Origin: Saccharicrinis aurantiacus
GTDB taxonomy: Bacteria; Bacteroidota; Bacteroidia; Bacteroidales; Marinilabiliaceae
Assembly: GCF_001660705.2 (NCBI RefSeq)
Contig: NZ_LYBV02000001.1
Coordinates: forward strand, 1 to 64,000
Direction of reading: 5' to 3'
Length of the DNA: 64,000 bases
Made by a program: the position numbers and the translations under genes. How positions within the stretch are numbered: the stretch's first letter is position 1; each line of letters starts with the position of its first letter. Shown here in pieces: positions 1 through 8,233 of this stretch. The notes under the pieces are model-generated. The model did not search any database. It saw only the letters and a program-made list of their open reading frames with translations, and had not been told where the DNA came from.

Positions 1-75
1 GTTATAAATTATAAGTTTTAAGTTATAAACGAATAAGTGCGTTTATCATTTATCCCTTATCCTTTATCATTAAAA
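1..75. repeat. AT-rich repeat of TTATAA/AAGTTATAA words
   Basis: The first 75 bases are built from repeated words (TTATAAATTATAAG, AAGTTATAAA) plus a small hairpin AAACG-AATAAGTG-CGTTT. Similar words recur at 47352-47445 as an inverted repeat. This is the intergenic spacer between the large rRNA genes and 5S; no gene is seen in it. Confidence 0.35.
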
Positions 76-83
76 CAAAATAT

Positions 84-197
<114 letters not shown>

Positions 198-200
198 AAG

Positions 201-236
201 AAGAGCAATTACATTTATTTGTAGTTGCTCTTTTTG
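201..236 (+). terminator. rho-independent terminator after 5S
   Basis: AAGAGCAATTACA pairs with TGTAGTTGCTCTT (one G-U pair) around a 6-nt loop and is followed by a T-run. It ends the rRNA operon. Confidence 0.85.
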
Positions 237-276
237 TTTAAAGGAAATTAGATTAGAGTATCAAGATACAAGCCAC

Positions 277-350
277 AAGTATCAAGACGATTTACATTGC
301 ATAATACAAGCTGTCAATCATCTTACTACTTGATACTTTTTACTTGAAAC
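277..350 (+). repeat. AGTATCAAG/CTTGATACT inverted repeat
   Basis: AAGTATCAAG near 278 is the reverse complement of CTTGATACTT near 338, with related words (AGTATCAAGATACAAG) just upstream. A long loop separates the arms. It may act as a weak terminator or be a degenerate intergenic repeat before the tRNA. Confidence 0.35.
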
Positions 351-359
351 TAAAAAAAA

Positions 360-433
360 GCCGAGGTAGCTCAGCTGGTTAGAGCGCATGATTCATAATC
401 ATGAGGTCGGTGGTTCAAGCCCGCCTCTCGGTA
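360..433 (+). tRNA. tRNA-Met (CAT anticodon)
   Basis: Complete cloverleaf of 74 nt: acceptor GCCGAGG with TCTCGGT (two G-U closing pairs), D-arm AGCTCAGCTGGTTAGAGC, anticodon stem CATGA/TCATG with loop TTCATAA (anticodon CAT), and T-loop GGTTCAAGCC. The first acceptor pair is G-U rather than the C-A mismatch of initiator tRNA, so elongator Met is favoured. A CAT anticodon could also be the lysidine-modified Ile2 tRNA. CCA is not fully encoded. Confidence 0.9.
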
Positions 434-456
434 CATAGAATACCTCAATAATGGTT

Positions 457-488
457 AAGCCTTGCAGATCTTCTGTGAGGCTTTTTTT
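457..488 (+). terminator. terminator after tRNA-Met
   Basis: AAGCCTTGCAGA pairs with TCTGTGAGGCTT (two wobble pairs) around a 3-nt loop and is followed by seven T residues. Confidence 0.8.
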
Positions 489-547
489 GTGCTTTAAAAT
501 GGACTATTGAATCTTTATAATATTACTGCTTGAATAGTTCTTGTGTG

Positions 548-633
548 AGGGATTGAAGTGACATCCTTTGTGAGCCCATTATGGCGAAGCAAAGATATAA
601 CGCAAAGCCCGACCCGCAGGGGCACACCCAAAA
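548..633 (+). repeat. dispersed repeat, copy A (inverted copy at 23.4-23.6 kb)
   Basis: The block containing CATCCTTTGTGAGCCCATTA, TGGCGAAGCAAAGATATAA and AAAGCCCGACCCG recurs in reverse complement near 23438-23570. The far copy carries about 45 extra bases between GGGTCGGGCTTT and GGGTGTTCCCC. Elements with GGGTCGGGCTTT...ATATCTTTG cores are, from memory, common in Bacteroidota intergenic DNA. No open reading frame is involved. Confidence 0.7.
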
Positions 634-707
634 TAGAGTTATCTTCTGGTTTTGAGGTTTTGGTTTAAAATATTATCTTCAAATGAGTTATTGCCAAACC
701 TATTGCT

Positions 708-2735
708 ATGTCTTTTCAAACTTATCCATTTATTAAATTCTTATTTTTTTTGTTACTCGGTAGGCTTCTGGGTGATCAAATAGGTTGGAGTTCGCATTTT
801 TATATTCCTCTGATAATTGGCTTTTTATCTTTGGTGCTATTTTACGTTCGCCCTAATATATTATCTTATAGGAGTAGGCATTGGATTGGAATAATAGTTA
901 GTTTTCACTTTGTTTTTATTGGAATAGTTACTTCCCCAGATAGGCAGAAGGAAGTATTAAGTTGTGATAAGCCGCTGATATTTTCAGCAGTTGCGACGAA
1001 GGTGTTGAAGAATTCAGGTGGGCAACAGAGTGTGCTGTTTAACTGTATAAAGGTTGATAGTTTACGATCACAAAGCTTTAATGCGATAGCTTATTTTAAA
1101 TGTGATATTATTGGTAAACGTGTATTACCAGGGGATAAATTAATTGTTAACACGAGAATTAATCCTTTTAAGGAAACGGGAAATCCTTTTTCGTTTGAAT
1201 ATTCAAAATACATGGCGTCAAAAGGCGTGTTTTATTCTTTTTATATAAATAAACCCAATTTCATAATAGTTGATTCAGAATACAATTACCGTCGTTATTT
1301 CTATAAGCTACGCGAAGCTGCTGAGTCTCGATTGAAATTATTAAGGTTATCACCTGACGAATATGCAATTATTTCAGCTTTATTGTTAGGTAATAAAGAC
1401 CATTTAGATTATGATCAGAAACAAGCTTTCTCAGACTCAGGAGCTATGCATATACTTGCAGTTAGTGGCTTGCACTTGGGTGTTATATTTATGTTGGTTA
1501 CCTCTGTTTTAGGCAAAATTACCCGCAGTAGATTAGGCGTATTAAAAGTTATCAACACAGTGAGTATATTATGGCTTTATGCTTCTGTATCTGGTTTGTC
1601 GCCATCGATTGTTCGCGCAAGTATAATGCTTACTATATTTTTGATTTCAAAATTGGTGAGTAATAAGTATAATGTATACCACACTTTAGCTATTGCGGCG
1701 TTTATAATTCTCGTTGGTAACCCATATGCACTTTTTAATGTTGGCTTTTGGTTGAGTTTTTTAGCTGTTGGATCTATTATCTACTTTTTTCCGCTTATAA
1801 ATGCCTTACTATATTTCAGGAAGCCATGGAATAAGTTGGTTTGGGATATTGTTTCAGTATCATTAGCTGCACAGATTGGAACTATATTATTGGGTGTTTT
1901 TACTTTTAAGTTCTTCCCTCTTTGGTTTTTAGTTTCTAACATATTAATGCTCCCAATCTTGCCTGTTATATTATTATCGGCTTTACTAATTGTTTTAACT
2001 CCCGAGGGTTGTTTTATTGCTAATTTATTTTCAGGGATATTAAAAGATGGTTTGTGGTATATCAACGAGATTACCAATTATGTGAGTGATTTGCCAAATG
2101 CGCGTTTTACTCTAGTACAAATTGGTTTCTACGAAATGCTAGTTTTGTATTGTATCTTATTGAGTGTGGTTTTGTGGTCACATACAAAACGTCTAATATA
2201 TTTGAATAGTAGTCTATTGCTGTTAGTTCTTTTTATGGCCTTTAATATTGCTGACTATTGGCAAAAAAGTAAGCGTAATTTATTAGTTGTTGCAAATGTA
2301 AAAGGAAGTAGTCTAATATTTGAATCAGATGGTAAAAAAGGGTTTGTAATATCAAATGATACGCTTGAGGATCGAATAATTAATCAGGTCGTTAATCCTA
2401 TGAAGCTTCACGAAGGACTTGATAGTTTGATATATGTAGTTTCAGAATCCGACGTTTTAATGCCTTTTCAGACTTCTGATAAGCGGATACTACGACTCAA
2501 TGGGGAGTGTAATAATATTGCAAATTGTTTAGATAGGTTTAAAACTGATATTGTCATTATTACCAGTAAAACACCGCTAAGCACTATTCGGCACTTAATT
2601 CAAATGAAAAATATTCAGCTTATATTTGATTCTTCATGGAGTACAAGAGGTCTTAGAAATATCAGAAAAATTAAAAGAAATAGCACTTCTTATTTTGCTA
2701 AGGATGGGGCTTATGTTCTTGTTGATCAGCTATAA
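708..2735 (+). CDS. comEC: ComEC/Rec2 family DNA-uptake channel protein
   Basis: A 675-residue polytopic membrane protein of the ComEC/Rec2 family, which carries transforming single-stranded DNA across the inner membrane. An N-terminal DUF4131-like part (about residues 1-200, two or three membrane segments, then a soluble OB-like stretch) is followed by the Competence domain (about 215-500) with the family signature around AMHILAVSGLHLGVIF, and many hydrophobic helices. The last 160 residues are soluble and do not show the HxHxDH metallo-beta-lactamase motif, as in other shorter Bacteroidota homologues. The ATG at 708 gives a natural N-terminus. It stands alone on the plus strand ahead of trkA, with no other competence genes in the window. 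Confidence 0.9.
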   Translation: MSFQTYPFIKFLFFLLLGRLLGDQIGWSSHFYIPLIIGFLSLVLFYVRPNILSYRSRHWIGIIVSFHFVFIGIVTSPDRQKEVLSCDKPLIFSAVATKVLKNSGGQQSVLFNCIKVDSLRSQSFNAIAYFKCDIIGKRVLPGDKLIVNTRINPFKETGNPFSFEYSKYMASKGVFYSFYINKPNFIIVDSEYNYRRYFYKLREAAESRLKLLRLSPDEYAIISALLLGNKDHLDYDQKQAFSDSGAMHILAVSGLHLGVIFMLVTSVLGKITRSRLGVLKVINTVSILWLYASVSGLSPSIVRASIMLTIFLISKLVSNKYNVYHTLAIAAFIILVGNPYALFNVGFWLSFLAVGSIIYFFPLINALLYFRKPWNKLVWDIVSVSLAAQIGTILLGVFTFKFFPLWFLVSNILMLPILPVILLSALLIVLTPEGCFIANLFSGILKDGLWYINEITNYVSDLPNARFTLVQIGFYEMLVLYCILLSVVLWSHTKRLIYLNSSLLLLVLFMAFNIADYWQKSKRNLLVVANVKGSSLIFESDGKKGFVISNDTLEDRIINQVVNPMKLHEGLDSLIYVVSESDVLMPFQTSDKRILRLNGECNNIANCLDRFKTDIVIITSKTPLSTIRHLIQMKNIQLIFDSSWSTRGLRNIRKIKRNSTSYFAKDGAYVLVDQL

Positions 2736-2871
2736 TTTCACTTTGGCTCGTTTTATGTATTGGCTTATATGATAGAGAGAATCATAGACTGAAGTATAGT
2801 TAATGTTCAATTATCATTGAATTAAGCTTATTTATAGAATAAGTGATACGAATTAATTTATATAGATTAAA

Positions 2872-2902
2872 TTTGTATCGATTTTCAAAAATAGTACTTT
2901 CG
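2872..2902 (+). promoter_or_regulatory. predicted Bacteroidota promoter of trkA
   Basis: TTTG at 2872-2875 is followed after exactly 19 nt by TACTTTCG at 2895-2902, one mismatch from the Bacteroidota -7 consensus TAnnTTTG. The predicted start lies about 25 nt before the trkA ATG. Confidence 0.6.
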
Positions 2903-2933
2903 AGGTCAATTTTATTATTGAATTAAACAAAAG

Positions 2934-4274
2934 ATGAGAATTATAATTGCAGGAGCTGGTGAAGTGGGTACGCATGTGGCAAAACTTATGTGTAATGCTA
3001 ATCATGATGTTATTCTGATTGATGATAATGCAGAGCGTTTGCAGCAAATGGAAGCACATTTCGACTTAATGACTATAGTTGGGTCGGTGTCATCAATTGA
3101 TGATTTAAAAAGTGCCAACGTAGAGTCATGTGACTTGTTTATTGCAGTGCCTCCTTATGAAGAATTGAGTATTATGTCTGCTATTCTAGCTAAAAAGTTA
3201 GGAGCTAAAGTAACTATAGCACGAATAAATAATTACGAATATCTTTTACCTGAAAACAAAGAGTTCTTTCAACAATTAGGAGTTGATCAGTTAATTTATC
3301 CAGAAGAACTTGCTGCTAAAGAAATAATGACATCTCTGAAAAGAGTTGGGATTAGACAGCAGATTGATTTTTCTGATGGACAATTAATTCTGTATGCAAT
3401 TAAGGTTAGAGAGAATGCACCAATAGTAAATAAAACACTTGCTGAAGTCGGTGAAATTCATAGTCAGAAATTATATAATATAGTTGCCATTAATAGGGAT
3501 GGGGAAACCATTATTCCAAGAGGAAATGAATCGTTTAAACATAATGATTTAGCTTATTTTATCACTACACCTGAAGGAACACAACAATTAATGACAGATG
3601 CTGGCAAAGAGCAATTTGACATTAAAAATGTGATGATTCTTGGTGGTAGTAGAATTGGAAAAAAAGTAGCCCAACGCCTTGAGGATGATTATAATGTAAA
3701 ACTTATTGAAATTGATAAGGAGAAAAGTAATCGCTTAGCTGATGAGTTAGAGCGAACGCTTGTTATTAACGGTGATGGAAGAAACCTTGAATTATTAAAA
3801 GACGAAGGGATTAAGAAGATGGATGCCTTTGTTGCTGTAACAGCTAATTCAGAAGTTAATATCTTAGCCTGTCAGTTGGCAAAAAAAATGGGTGTCCGTA
3901 AATCGGTTGCTGAAGTTGAAAATATGGATTATATTGATTTGGCAGAAAATGTTGGTATTGGTACGCTCATTAATAAAAAACTGATAGCGGCTAGTTATAT
4001 ATATAGGTATACTGTAAAGGCCAGAGTTTCACATGTTAAATGTTTAACTACTTCAAAAGCTGAGGTGCTTGAACTTGTTGCGAGTGATGATTCTAAAATA
4101 ATCAAAGGTAGACTATCAGAAATTAAATTACCTAAAGATGTAAATGTTGGTGGTATCATTCGTAATGGTCAGGCTATTATTGCTACCGGCAATACTCAGA
4201 TAATGCCTAATGATAAAGTGGTTATTTTTGCAATGCCATCAGGAATTAGAAAAATAGAAAAGATGTTTAACTGA
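2934..4274 (+). CDS. trkA: Trk system potassium uptake regulator TrkA
   Basis: A 446-residue cytoplasmic NAD-binding regulatory subunit of the Trk potassium channel. It has two tandem RCK units. The first Rossmann fold starts at residue 1 with GAGEVGTHVAK and a ligand-binding acidic end (VILIDD); the second begins near residue 230 with MILGGSRIGKKVAQRLE and ends in VKLIEID. Each is followed by a TrkA_C domain (about 140-220 and 370-446). Length matches the double-RCK form. trkH follows 61 nt downstream on the same strand, so the two subunits are probably co-transcribed from the promoter at 2872-2902. Confidence 0.95.
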   Translation: MRIIIAGAGEVGTHVAKLMCNANHDVILIDDNAERLQQMEAHFDLMTIVGSVSSIDDLKSANVESCDLFIAVPPYEELSIMSAILAKKLGAKVTIARINNYEYLLPENKEFFQQLGVDQLIYPEELAAKEIMTSLKRVGIRQQIDFSDGQLILYAIKVRENAPIVNKTLAEVGEIHSQKLYNIVAINRDGETIIPRGNESFKHNDLAYFITTPEGTQQLMTDAGKEQFDIKNVMILGGSRIGKKVAQRLEDDYNVKLIEIDKEKSNRLADELERTLVINGDGRNLELLKDEGIKKMDAFVAVTANSEVNILACQLAKKMGVRKSVAEVENMDYIDLAENVGIGTLINKKLIAASYIYRYTVKARVSHVKCLTTSKAEVLELVASDDSKIIKGRLSEIKLPKDVNVGGIIRNGQAIIATGNTQIMPNDKVVIFAMPSGIRKIEKMFN

Positions 4275-4335
4275 TTGTTTCTAATTATTAGTTAAAAGAA
4301 TACATTAAATTACTATTACCCAAAGGGTGTTCGTC

Positions 4336-5787
4336 ATGTTAAATCATCGCATTGTATTGCTTATATTAGGCTTGCTTCTAGTGGTAGAAGGAGTCTTTAT
4401 GTTATTAACATCAGTTGTCTCACTGATTTATGGTGAGTATGACTTGCCTTATTTTTTAGTATCTGCTTTAATATGCATTTCAATTGGAGGATTATTTTAT
4501 CTCACCAATAAAAATACCGATAAATCTATCGGGAAGCGTGAAGGGTATATTGTAGTAACATTAGTGTGGCTCGTATTTTCATTTTTTGGTCTCTTGCCAT
4601 TTTGGTTAAGTGGAGCAATTCCTTCTTTTACAGACGCATTTTTTGAAACCATGAGTGGTTTCACCACAACCGGATCCTCAATATTAAATGATATTGAAGC
4701 ACTACCTCATGGTATTTTATTCTGGAGGAGTATAATACAATGGCTTGGAGGTATGGGTATTATAGTTTTATCCTTAGCAATATTGCCGATTTTGGGAGTG
4801 GGAGGTATGCAGCTTTTTGTAGCAGAGGTTCCAGGGCCTGTACCAGATAAACTACACCCTAGAATAGCAGATACAGCAAAACGTTTATGGGTTATTTATT
4901 TATCATATACTGCAGTTGAAACCATTTTACTTTGGATTGGAGGAATGACATTGTTCGATGCAGTTTGCCACTCATTCACTACAATGGCTACAGGAGGTTA
5001 CTCAACTAAACAGGCTAGTGTAGCCTTCTATGATTCTGCATTTATTCAGTATGTAATTATCATTTTCATGTTTGTTGCAGGTGTTAATTTTTCATTGTCA
5101 TATGCAGCCTTGCATGGTAAATTTAAAGCTGTCATTAAAGATGAAGAGTTTAAATATTATACTTTAATAACGGTTTTTGTATCGGTTTTAGTAGCAGTTG
5201 TATTGTATTTCTCAGGAGATGTACCACATGTAGAACAAGCTTTTCGCGATGCTCTTTTTCAGGTAGTATCTTTAATAACAACAACCGGTTATGCAACGGC
5301 CGATTATATGATTTGGGTACCAACTATTAGTATTATCATGTTTATGCTAATGTTTGTTGGAGGTAGTGCAGGATCTACTGGAGGAGGAATTAAGGTAGTT
5401 AGAATAGTGCTTCTGATAAAAAATGCCTATTACGAACTTAAAAGATTAGTTCACCCAAATGCAATTATACCTGTTCGTTATAATTCACGAGCGGTATCGT
5501 CGCCAATTCTTACTAATATTTTGGCTTTTATAGTTATTTATATGGCAACCGTTGGGGTTAGTATGGTTATTATGTCTGTTATGGGTTTTGATTTAGATTC
5601 ATCCATTGGTGCTGTTGCTACATGTTTAGGAAATATAGGACCAGGGCTAGGAGAGTTCGGACCTGCATCAAACTTTGCTGCTGTTCCTGATTTTGGTAAA
5701 TGGTTTTTGTCTTTCCTAATGTTATTAGGACGATTAGAAATATTTACTGTAGTATTAATTCTCACTCCATACTTTTGGAAAAATTAA
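4336..5787 (+). CDS. trkH: Trk system potassium transporter TrkH
   Basis: A membrane channel subunit of about 483 residues that forms the K+ path gated by TrkA. The four-loop repeat structure is visible through selectivity-filter-like segments: SGFTTTGSS, TMATGGYST, TTTGYATADY and CLGNIGPGLGEFGP. Membrane helices run throughout. The frame is open from a GTG at 4327, but the ATG at 4336 lies a good distance behind an AAAGGG ribosome-binding-like stretch and gives the usual MLNHRI N-terminus, so it is preferred. It follows trkA directly and is followed 6 nt later by the DUF6122 gene. Confidence 0.93.
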   Translation: MLNHRIVLLILGLLLVVEGVFMLLTSVVSLIYGEYDLPYFLVSALICISIGGLFYLTNKNTDKSIGKREGYIVVTLVWLVFSFFGLLPFWLSGAIPSFTDAFFETMSGFTTTGSSILNDIEALPHGILFWRSIIQWLGGMGIIVLSLAILPILGVGGMQLFVAEVPGPVPDKLHPRIADTAKRLWVIYLSYTAVETILLWIGGMTLFDAVCHSFTTMATGGYSTKQASVAFYDSAFIQYVIIIFMFVAGVNFSLSYAALHGKFKAVIKDEEFKYYTLITVFVSVLVAVVLYFSGDVPHVEQAFRDALFQVVSLITTTGYATADYMIWVPTISIIMFMLMFVGGSAGSTGGGIKVVRIVLLIKNAYYELKRLVHPNAIIPVRYNSRAVSSPILTNILAFIVIYMATVGVSMVIMSVMGFDLDSSIGAVATCLGNIGPGLGEFGPASNFAAVPDFGKWFLSFLMLLGRLEIFTVVLILTPYFWKN

Positions 5788-5793
5788 TTGTAG

Positions 5794-6120
5794 GTGAGTT
5801 TTGTATTTGTATTACATTATAGCCTGCATTTTATTGCTCCCGGTTTAATAGCTTGGCTTTTTTTTCGCGATCAGTGGAAGAAAGCATGGTTGATTATGCT
5901 GGCCACTATGCTAGTTGATATTGATCATTTATTGGCTAATCCTATTTTTGATCCAGATAGGTGTAGTATTGGATTTCATTTATTACATAGCTATCCAGCC
6001 ATAGTTTTATATACCGTAATGTTATTCTTCAAAAAGACAAGAATTGTAGCTGTTGGCTTATTGTTTCATATGTTCACAGATTGGCAAGATTGCATGTGGA
6101 TGAAGTTAGGAGTGCATTAG
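5794..6120 (+). CDS. DUF6122 family membrane protein
   Basis: A 108-residue protein with three or four hydrophobic helices and a conserved metal-ligand-like series: HYSLHF near residue 8, DIDHLLANP near residue 45, FHLLHSYP near 65 and FHMFTDWQDC near the end. The pattern resembles the membrane-bound metal-dependent hydrolase group (YdjM/DUF457-like). Activity is not known. Translation must start at the GTG at 5794, because TAG lies just upstream in frame and no in-frame ATG precedes the conserved part. It is 6 nt behind trkH and probably translated from the same message. Its stop codon overlaps the stop codon of the convergent tsaC-like gene. Confidence 0.8.
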   Translation: MSFVFVLHYSLHFIAPGLIAWLFFRDQWKKAWLIMLATMLVDIDHLLANPIFDPDRCSIGFHLLHSYPAIVLYTVMLFFKKTRIVAVGLLFHMFTDWQDCMWMKLGVH

Positions 6121-6731
6121 TACTCTAAAGTGCCTTTTCCTTCACGTATTAGTTCAACATCGCCATTGGTACAATTAACTATTGTAGAAGGTGAGTTGTC
6201 GCCAAAACCACCATCAATAACTATGTCTACTAGCTTATGATACTTTTCATAAATAAGTTCAGGATCGGTAGTATATTCAATTATTTCATCATCATCAATT
6301 ACTGAGGTACTCAATATTGGGTGGCCTAATTCATTGATTAATTCTCTAATAATATTATTATCAGGTATCCTAATACCAACAGTCTTCTTATTGTTCTTAA
6401 ATAGTTTTGGAACGTTTGAATTGGCATCTAAAATAAAGGTAAACGGACCAGGTAGGTTTCGTTTCATTATTTTAAATACATTATTATTAATGTTCTTGGT
6501 ATAATCTGATATGTGGCTTAAATCGTAACAAATAAAAGAAAGGTGGTCTTTTTTTAGGTTGATATTTTTAATTCTCGCAACTCTTTCAACGGCCTTTGTA
6601 TTATTAATATCGCACCCTATACCATAAATAGTATCCGTAGGATAAATAATAACTTTACCCTTGCGTAATTCTTCCGCAATGAATCTTATATCTTTAGGAT
6701 TTGGATTTTCAGGGTAAATTTTAAGTAGCAT
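6117..6731 (-). CDS. L-threonylcarbamoyladenylate synthase (Sua5/YrdC/YciO family)
   Basis: A 204-residue enzyme that makes threonylcarbamoyl-AMP from threonine, bicarbonate and ATP, the first step of t6A tRNA modification at position 37. The family core is clear: a KVIIYPTDTIYGIGCDI opening near residue 30, the basic KRNLPGPFTFIL segment near 88, VGIRIPDN near 118 and LSTSVI near 140. Length fits the short, single-domain YciO/YrdC form without the Sua5 C-terminal domain. Whether it is the essential TsaC or the YciO paralogue cannot be decided from sequence alone. It is convergent with the DUF6122 gene, sharing bases of the two stop codons. Confidence 0.88.
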   Translation of the reverse strand: MLLKIYPENPNPKDIRFIAEELRKGKVIIYPTDTIYGIGCDINNTKAVERVARIKNINLKKDHLSFICYDLSHISDYTKNINNNVFKIMKRNLPGPFTFILDANSNVPKLFKNNKKTVGIRIPDNNIIRELINELGHPILSTSVIDDDEIIEYTTDPELIYEKYHKLVDIVIDGGFGDNSPSTIVNCTNGDVELIREGKGTLEY

Positions 6732-6796
6732 AATTCTTTTATTAAGTTAAAGGATTGGAGGCTTACGAATGTTCAGATTAATAAATGGTTAATACT

Positions 6797-6829
6797 AAAA
6801 AAGCCACCCTAAATAATTAGGATGGCTTT
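6797..6829 (-). terminator. terminator of the SRP RNA-tRNA operon
   Basis: On the minus strand AAAGCCATCCTAA pairs with TTAGGGTGGCTTT (one mismatch) and is followed by T residues. It lies just past tRNA-Gly. Confidence 0.8.
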
Positions 6830-6834
6830 AGTAG

Positions 6835-6907
6835 AGCGAAAGACGGGGATCAAACCCGCGACCCTTAGCTTGGAAGGCTAATGCTCTATCAGCTGAGCTA
6901 CTTTCGC
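6835..6907 (-). tRNA. tRNA-Gly (TCC anticodon)
   Basis: A 73-nt cloverleaf on the minus strand: acceptor GCGAAAG/CTTTCGC, D-arm AGCTCAGCTGATAGAGC, anticodon stem TTAGC/GCTAA with loop CTTCCAA (anticodon TCC), and T-arm GCGGGTTTGATCCCCGT. It is the last gene of the stable-RNA operon. CCA is not encoded. Confidence 0.95.
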
Positions 6908-6936
6908 ATAATGTATTCTCTAGTTGTTAAACTGAG

Positions 6937-7010
6937 AGCCAATGGAGGGACTCGAACCCACGACCTGCTGATTACAAATCAGCTGCTCTAGCCAGCTGAG
7001 CTACATTGGC
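6937..7010 (-). tRNA. tRNA-Thr (TGT anticodon), copy 2
   Basis: A 74-nt cloverleaf: acceptor GCCAATG/CATTGGC, anticodon stem GCTGA/TCAGC with loop TTTGTAA (anticodon TGT), and T-loop GGTTCGAGTCC. It is identical over its full length to the tRNA at 7188-7261. Confidence 0.95.
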
Positions 7011-7020
7011 AAAATAAAGT

Positions 7021-7106
7021 TGGTGGGCAGAGCAGGATTCGAACCTGCGAAGTCGAAAGACAACGGAGTTACAGTCCGTCCCAGTTGGCCGCTTTGGTAT
7101 CTGCCC
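7021..7106 (-). tRNA. tRNA-Tyr (GTA anticodon)
   Basis: A class II tRNA with a long variable arm: acceptor GGGCAGA/TCTGCCC, anticodon stem ACGGA/TCCGT with loop CTGTAAC (anticodon GTA), and variable stem GTCTTTCGAC. An encoded CCA is present at 7021-7023, unlike in its neighbours. Confidence 0.95.
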
Positions 7107-7187
7107 AAACAATATTTTATTTCAATAAACTTTGTCTTAAACGCCTTAAGACTGTCTCTTAATGTTTTCTACGTTTAGAAAACTGAG

Positions 7188-7261
7188 AGCCAATGGAGGG
7201 ACTCGAACCCACGACCTGCTGATTACAAATCAGCTGCTCTAGCCAGCTGAGCTACATTGGC
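7188..7261 (-). tRNA. tRNA-Thr (TGT anticodon), copy 1
   Basis: Same sequence as the tRNA at 6937-7010 (acceptor GCCAATG/CATTGGC, anticodon loop TTTGTAA). Its 5' end directly abuts the 3' end of the SRP RNA, so both must be released by processing of one precursor. Confidence 0.95.
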
Positions 7262-7363
7262 GGGTGGGCAAGCTACCTGCATCGCACCGCTACAACCATC
7301 TACCCTTGCTGCCGTCAGGCCCTGGGGGAATTCAATAGGAGCTGGTCGTACAGGACTTGCCCG
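7262..7363 (-). ncRNA. ffs: signal recognition particle RNA (4.5S-type)
   Basis: A roughly 100-nt RNA on the minus strand. The ends CGGGCAAG and CTTGCCC pair, and the apical domain shows the SRP core CAGGGCC-TGAC-GGCAGCAAGGGTA, equivalent to the Ffh-binding hairpin with its asymmetric and symmetric internal loops. The tetraloop is UGAC rather than the usual GGAA. It is the first gene of the stable-RNA operon and is followed without spacer by tRNA-Thr. Confidence 0.92.
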
Positions 7364-7379
7364 TTTTTCTTAGCGGTTG

Positions 7380-7409
7380 CAAATGTAGGCAAAAAGCTTA
7401 ACCCTGCAA
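7380..7409 (-). promoter_or_regulatory. predicted promoter of the SRP RNA-tRNA operon
   Basis: On the minus strand TTG is followed after 19 nt by TACATTTG, a perfect TAnnTTTG -7 element of Bacteroidota. The predicted start is about 10 nt before the mature SRP RNA. Confidence 0.7.
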
Positions 7410-7642
7410 GCGATTTGAATAAAAAAAATGAATTAATTTTGCATTAATTATTTAATGTTCTTGTTATCAATAGTTTATTTTTTGAACTTTTTTTGATAAA
7501 AAATGGAGCTTTCTTTAGCAATTAGATTTTTTATTCAGATCCAGAATTAATTTTAGCGGATGTAGGTTTGATATTAATGTAGAATTGGATACTTTGCTCA
7601 TTCAAATATTAATCATAAATAGTACAATTTAAAATTTCGAAA

Positions 7643-8224
7643 ATGGAAAACTCGAAACGATCTTTAATTAACAAGAGTCTCGAAGATGGATTAATCCTAG
7701 GTGGAGTAATCGTGTTTATAAACTTTATTTCTTATTTAATAATTGATCTCGAGAGTATCTCTTTTATGGCTCTTATGTCGGTTGGTGTAATTGTTGGGAT
7801 TCTACCTTTAATTATCGGATTGGTTTATTTTATTAAAAAATATAAAAAGGTTGAGCTAGGTGGAGTAATAACACTTAATCAAGGAATTAAATATGGTGTT
7901 CTCGTTACATTTATAGTAGCGTTATTCTCGTGTGTTTACAATATTACGTTCAATAATTTTATTGCCCCTGATTACGTAAAAGAATCACAAGAGATTATTG
8001 CTGAGAAGACGATTGGTTTTATGCAAGATATGAATGTACCTGATGAAGCCATAGAAGAAACCCTCAATAAATTAGAAGAAGAACGAGAATCTACTATTAA
8101 AAAGAGTAAGTTTGTATCTCCGATATTATCCATACCAGGCACTGTAGTTATTGGTTTAATTATATCCTTAATAATATCGGCAATTATTAAAACAAAGAAA
8201 CCGCCTTTTAGTGAGGTTGTTTAA
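7643..8224 (+). CDS. DUF4199 domain-containing membrane protein
   Basis: A 193-residue protein with four predicted membrane helices (about residues 17-35, 40-62, 83-105 and 155-178) and a charged, coiled-coil-prone segment rich in Glu and Lys between helices 3 and 4. The overall pattern and the N-terminal EDGLILGGV region match DUF4199, a Bacteroidota family of unknown function. It is nine nt ahead of a polyprenyl-phosphate-sugar-type glycosyltransferase gene, the usual arrangement for this family, which suggests a joint role in envelope glycan or lipid handling (inference). Confidence 0.82.
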   Translation: MENSKRSLINKSLEDGLILGGVIVFINFISYLIIDLESISFMALMSVGVIVGILPLIIGLVYFIKKYKKVELGGVITLNQGIKYGVLVTFIVALFSCVYNITFNNFIAPDYVKESQEIIAEKTIGFMQDMNVPDEAIEETLNKLEEERESTIKKSKFVSPILSIPGTVVIGLIISLIISAIIKTKKPPFSEVV

Positions 8225-8233
8225 GTATAGCAT

